Assembly: GCF_001513745.1 (NCBI RefSeq)
Contig: NZ_CP013380.1
Coordinates: forward strand, 2,480,001 to 2,544,000
DNA: 64,000 nt
From: Burkholderia humptydooensis
GTDB lineage: Bacteria; Pseudomonadota; Gammaproteobacteria; Burkholderiales; Burkholderiaceae
Direction of reading: 5' to 3'
Of the stretch, positions 61,094-64,000 are shown one piece after another; within the stretch, counting starts at the first letter, position 1; every line of letters begins with the position of its first letter. The notes under the pieces are model-generated. The model was not told the DNA's origin, did not search any database, and saw only the letters and a list, made by a program, of their open reading frames with translations. Made by a program: the position numbers and the translations under genes.

Positions 61094-62254
61094 ATGAACC
61101 CAGCCATCGATCCCCATCAGGACATCCGCGAAGCGGTCCGCGATCTTTGCAGCCAGTTTTCCGCCGACTATTTCCGCAAGATCGACGAGGAACGCGGCTA
61201 TCCGGAAGCGTTCGTCGACGCGCTGACGAAAGCCGGCTGGCTCGCCGCATTGATTCCGCACGAATACGGCGGCTCGGGCCTCGGCCTCACCGAAGCGTCG
61301 ATCATCATGGAGGAGATCAACCGTGCCGGCGGCAATTCCGGCGCGTGTCACGGCCAGATGTACAACATGGGCACGCTGCTGCGCCACGGCTCGGACGAGC
61401 AGAAAGCGCGCTACCTGCCGCGCATTGCGTCCGGCGCGCTGCGCCTGCAGTCGATGGGCGTCACCGAGCCGACGGCGGGCACCGACACGACGAAGATCAA
61501 GACGACGGCCGTGCGGCGCGGCGACCGCTATGTCGTGAACGGCCAGAAGGTCTGGATCTCGCGCGTTCAGCACTCCGATCTGATGATTCTGCTCGCGCGC
61601 ACGACACCGCTGTCGGACGTGACGAAGAAAAGCGAGGGCATGTCGATCTTCCTCGTCGATCTGCACGACGCGATCGGCCACGGGATGACGGTGCGCCCGA
61701 TTCCGAACATGGTGAACCACGAAACGAACGAGCTGTTCTTCGACAATCTCGAGATCCCCGCCGAGAATCTGATCGGCGAAGAAGGCCAGGGTTTCAAGTA
61801 CATCCTCGACGGGCTGAACGCCGAGCGCGCGCTGATCGCCGCCGAGTGCATCGGCGACGGCTACTGGTTCATCGACAAGGTGTCGCGGTACGTGCAGGAG
61901 CGCGTCGTGTTCGGCCGCCCGATCGGCCAGAACCAGGGCGTGCAGTTCCCGATCGCACGCGCCTACGTGAACGTCGAGGCAGCGAGCCTGATGCGCTACC
62001 GGGCGTGCGCGCTCTTCGATGCGCAAGAGCCGTGCGGCGCGCAGGCGAACATGGCGAAGCTGCTCGCCGCGGACGCATCGTGGGAAGCGGCGAACGCGTG
62101 CCTGCAATTTCACGGCGGCTTCGGCTTCGCGTGCGAATACGACGTCGAGCGCAAGTTCCGCGAGACGCGCCTGTACCAGGTCGCGCCGATCTCGACGAAC
62201 CTGATCCTGTCGTACGTGGCCGAGCACATCCTCGGCCTGCCGCGCTCGTTCTGA
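61094..62254 (+). CDS. Acyl-CoA dehydrogenase
   Basis: A 386-residue FAD enzyme. It has the N-terminal helical domain, the FAD-binding region (LQSMGVTEPTAGTDTTKIKT, KVWISRVQHSDLMI) and the C-terminal helical domain (QFHGGFGFACEYDVERKFRETRLYQ) where the catalytic base and FAD contacts lie. It oxidises an acyl-CoA to the enoyl-CoA. With the hydratase and the CoA-transferase it forms a short beta-oxidation-like path for one acid. The gaps are 28 bp before and 12 bp after. Confidence 0.92.
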   Translation: MNPAIDPHQDIREAVRDLCSQFSADYFRKIDEERGYPEAFVDALTKAGWLAALIPHEYGGSGLGLTEASIIMEEINRAGGNSGACHGQMYNMGTLLRHGSDEQKARYLPRIASGALRLQSMGVTEPTAGTDTTKIKTTAVRRGDRYVVNGQKVWISRVQHSDLMILLARTTPLSDVTKKSEGMSIFLVDLHDAIGHGMTVRPIPNMVNHETNELFFDNLEIPAENLIGEEGQGFKYILDGLNAERALIAAECIGDGYWFIDKVSRYVQERVVFGRPIGQNQGVQFPIARAYVNVEAASLMRYRACALFDAQEPCGAQANMAKLLAADASWEAANACLQFHGGFGFACEYDVERKFRETRLYQVAPISTNLILSYVAEHILGLPRSF

Positions 62255-62266
62255 CGAAGGACCGCC

Positions 62267-63445
62267 ATGCGCCCGCTCACCGGCATCACTGTCGTCGCGT
62301 TCGAGCACGCGATCGCCGCGCCTTTCTGCACGCGCCAGCTCGCCGATCTCGGCGCGCGCGTGATCAAGATCGAACGCCCCGGCGTGGGCGATTTCGCGCG
62401 GCAGTATGACGAACGCGTCTGCGGCCTCGCGTCGCATTTCGTGTGGGCGAACCGCTCGAAGGAAAGCATGACGCTCGACGTCAAGCGGCCGGAGGCGGTC
62501 GGCATCGTCCACGGCTTGCTCGCGAACGCGGACGTGCTCGTGCAGAACCTCGCGCCGGGCGCGATGCAGCGACTGGGCTTTGGCTACGACGCGCTGCGCG
62601 AACGCTATCCCGCGCTGATCGTTTGTGACATCTCCGGATACGGACTCGACGGCCCGTATCGCGACAAGAAGGCATACGACCTCTTGATCCAGAGCGAATC
62701 GGGCTTCCTGAGCATCACCGGCTCGAACGACGCGCCCGCGAAAGCCGGCTGCTCGATCGCGGACATCGCGGCCGGCATGTATGCGTACTCGAACATCCTC
62801 GCCGCGCTGTTCGAGCGTGAACGCACGGGACGCGGACGACACATCGATCTGTCGATGCTCGAGAGCATGATCGAATGGATGGGCTATCCGCTCTACTACG
62901 CGATCGACGGCCAGACGCCGCCGCCGCGCACCGGCGCGTCGCACGCGACGATCTATCCGTACGGCCCGTTTCCGGCGGGCGACGGCAAGACTGTGATGCT
63001 CGGCCTGCAGAACGAACGCGAGTGGCAGCGCTTTTGCGACACCGTCGTGCGGCTGCCCGAGCTCGCCGCCGACGATCGCTTCCGCACGAACAGCCTGCGC
63101 TCGAGCCATCGCGATGCGCTCGCGCACATCATCCGCACGGCGTTTTCGACGCTGAGCGCCGACGAAGTGATCGCGCGCCTCGACGAAGCCGGCATCGCGA
63201 ATGCGCGGGTCAACGACATGCATCACGTGTGGCAACACGGCCAGTTGAAGGCCCGGCATCGCTGGACGCACGTCGATACGCCGGCGGGCCCCGTGCCCGC
63301 GCTCTACCCGCCCGGCGTCGCCGCGCGGGACGAACCCGCGATGGCGCCCGTGCCGGCGCTCGGCCAGCACACGGACGCGATCCTGCGCGAGCTCGGCTAC
63401 GACGATGCCCGCATCGCACGCTTGCGCGACGAAGGCGCCGTCTAG
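62267..63445 (+). CDS. Class III (CaiB/BaiF-family) CoA-transferase
   Basis: A 392-residue CoA-transferase with the family N-terminus GITVVAFEHAIAAPFCTRQLADLGARVIKIE and the catalytic Asp D138 in KKAYDLLIQ. GAAGGACCGCC precedes the ATG. It probably activates the imported acid as a CoA ester for the neighbouring dehydrogenase. It differs clearly from the CoA-transferase at 29597 and shares only the fold. Confidence 0.92.
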   Translation: MRPLTGITVVAFEHAIAAPFCTRQLADLGARVIKIERPGVGDFARQYDERVCGLASHFVWANRSKESMTLDVKRPEAVGIVHGLLANADVLVQNLAPGAMQRLGFGYDALRERYPALIVCDISGYGLDGPYRDKKAYDLLIQSESGFLSITGSNDAPAKAGCSIADIAAGMYAYSNILAALFERERTGRGRHIDLSMLESMIEWMGYPLYYAIDGQTPPPRTGASHATIYPYGPFPAGDGKTVMLGLQNEREWQRFCDTVVRLPELAADDRFRTNSLRSSHRDALAHIIRTAFSTLSADEVIARLDEAGIANARVNDMHHVWQHGQLKARHRWTHVDTPAGPVPALYPPGVAARDEPAMAPVPALGQHTDAILRELGYDDARIARLRDEGAV

Positions 63446-63516
63446 CGGCGCGAGACATGACCGGACCTTCCCCTCGAAGCAAGGCCGGCACGCATCGTTC
63501 ATATCAGGAGACACGC

Positions 63517-64000
63517 ATGACCCCGATCGTCAACGCGGCCGGTCGACTCGACCGCCTGCCCGTTTCACGTTTCCACTGGAAGATCCTCGGACTCATTGCG
63601 GCCGGCGCGTTCCTCGATGCATTCGACCTCTATCTCGCGAACGGCGCCGTCGCCGCGATGGTGAAGACGGGCTTCGCCGATCTGCGCAGCGGCGCGACGT
63701 TCGTGTCGGCGACCTTCGTCGGCATGATGATCGGCGCGGCGCTCGCGGGCTACGTCGGCGACAGGCTCGGCCGTCGCTATTCGTATCAGCTCAATCTCGC
63801 GGTGTTCGGACTCGCGTCGCTCGCCGCGTGCTTCGCGCCCGACTCGCGGGGCTCGGCGCGCTCTTCAAGGCCGACATGCGCGGCCGCACGATCGTCGCCG
63901 CGATGACCGCGATCGCCGTCAACATCGGCCTGTACGGGTTCATCGCGTGGCTGCCGACGTTCTTCGTGTCGGAGGGGCTGTCGGTCGTGAAATCGCTCGG
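63517..64000 (+). pseudogene. MFS transporter, internally deleted and frameshifted (continues past window)
   Basis: It starts at ATG 63517 behind CAGGAGACACGC. The first 108 residues are helices 1-3 of an AAHS-type MFS carrier (FLDAFDLYLANGAVAAM, GYVGDRLGRRYSY). At about 63841-63852 the text jumps to another frame reading LGALFKADMRGRTIVAAM and IGLYGFIAWLPTFFVSEG, which is normally near residue 240 of such proteins. About 100-130 residues (roughly helices 4-6) are gone and the frame is shifted; in the original frame a stop follows at 63904-63906. The second half is open to the window end. Confidence 0.82.

Noticed and set aside
1..64000. CRISPR arrays, tRNA or rRNA genes, prophage or conjugative modules
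   Set aside because: Looked for regular direct repeats, tRNA-like cloverleafs and phage or transfer genes; none seen. The only mobile DNA recognised is the two ISAs1-family elements.

Overview
The window is very GC-rich. Its gene content and codon use look like a chromosome of a Burkholderia species, most likely of the pseudomallei/thailandensis/mallei group. Supporting signs are essential genes (alaS, glnS), FabV enoyl reductase, an AcpA-type acid phosphatase, a large LysR/CoA-transferase catabolic repertoire and ISAs1-family elements. The species call is an inference and was not checked against a database. No rRNA, tRNA, CRISPR array or replication origin was recognised.

Layout. (1) 1-1.1 kb: the 5' end of an unknown gene and a decayed ISAs1-family element with inverted repeats and a 9-bp flanking repeat. 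(2) 1.1-13.5 kb: a small TusA-type protein, then a myo-inositol catabolic locus. On the minus strand are an RpiR regulator, iolG and a second Gfo/Idh/MocA dehydrogenase. On the plus strand are a sugar ABC transporter (binding protein, permease, ATPase) and iolC (kinase plus aldolase-like fusion), iolD, iolE and iolB. The divergent promoter region holds a TGGAA-N6-TTCCA palindrome, the likely RpiR operator. iolA is not in the window. (3) 13.6-19.1 kb (minus): a hotdog thioesterase, LivH, a fused LivM-LivG protein and a LivF with an altered Walker A, plus an iron-containing alcohol dehydrogenase. (4) 19.3-25 kb: YbjQ-family protein, zinc-ribbon NUDIX, an HtrA-like protein whose catalytic His is Tyr, and a YbfB-type MFS exporter divergent from a LysR regulator. 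(5) 25.2-34.9 kb: alaS, an intact ISAs1-family IS with perfect 10-bp target duplication just behind the alaS promoter, a class III CoA-transferase, a Tat-type lipoprotein, a glycine-zipper lipoprotein, glnS and a NUDIX hydrolase.

(6) 34.9-43.1 kb: envelope and periplasmic enzymes: a secreted small protein, a GH3 NagZ-like lipoprotein, an M15 peptidase, a dihaem peroxidase of the MauG/CcpA group divergent from acid phosphatase AcpA (with a four-repeat Pho-box-like array between them), and fabV. (7) 43.2-52.3 kb (minus): a complete Csu-type (archaic chaperone-usher, spore-coat-U) pilus operon with three subunits, chaperone, usher and two-domain tip protein. It is followed by a hybrid histidine kinase and a NarL-type response regulator. 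An AT-rich stretch lies upstream of the pilus genes.

(8) 53.1-64 kb: two LysR-controlled catabolic units. The first pairs an aromatic-acid-type MFS importer with a 2-pyrone-4,6-dicarboxylate-lactonase-like hydrolase. The second has a FAS1-like/MaoC dehydratase, an acyl-CoA dehydrogenase, a CoA-transferase and an MFS gene broken by an internal deletion. Between them are a short H-NS-family protein, a small lipoprotein and an alpha/beta hydrolase. The same 17-bp palindrome (CATAGG-N5-CCTATG) occurs upstream of the hydrolase and in the LysR/dehydratase promoter region, suggesting a shared operator.
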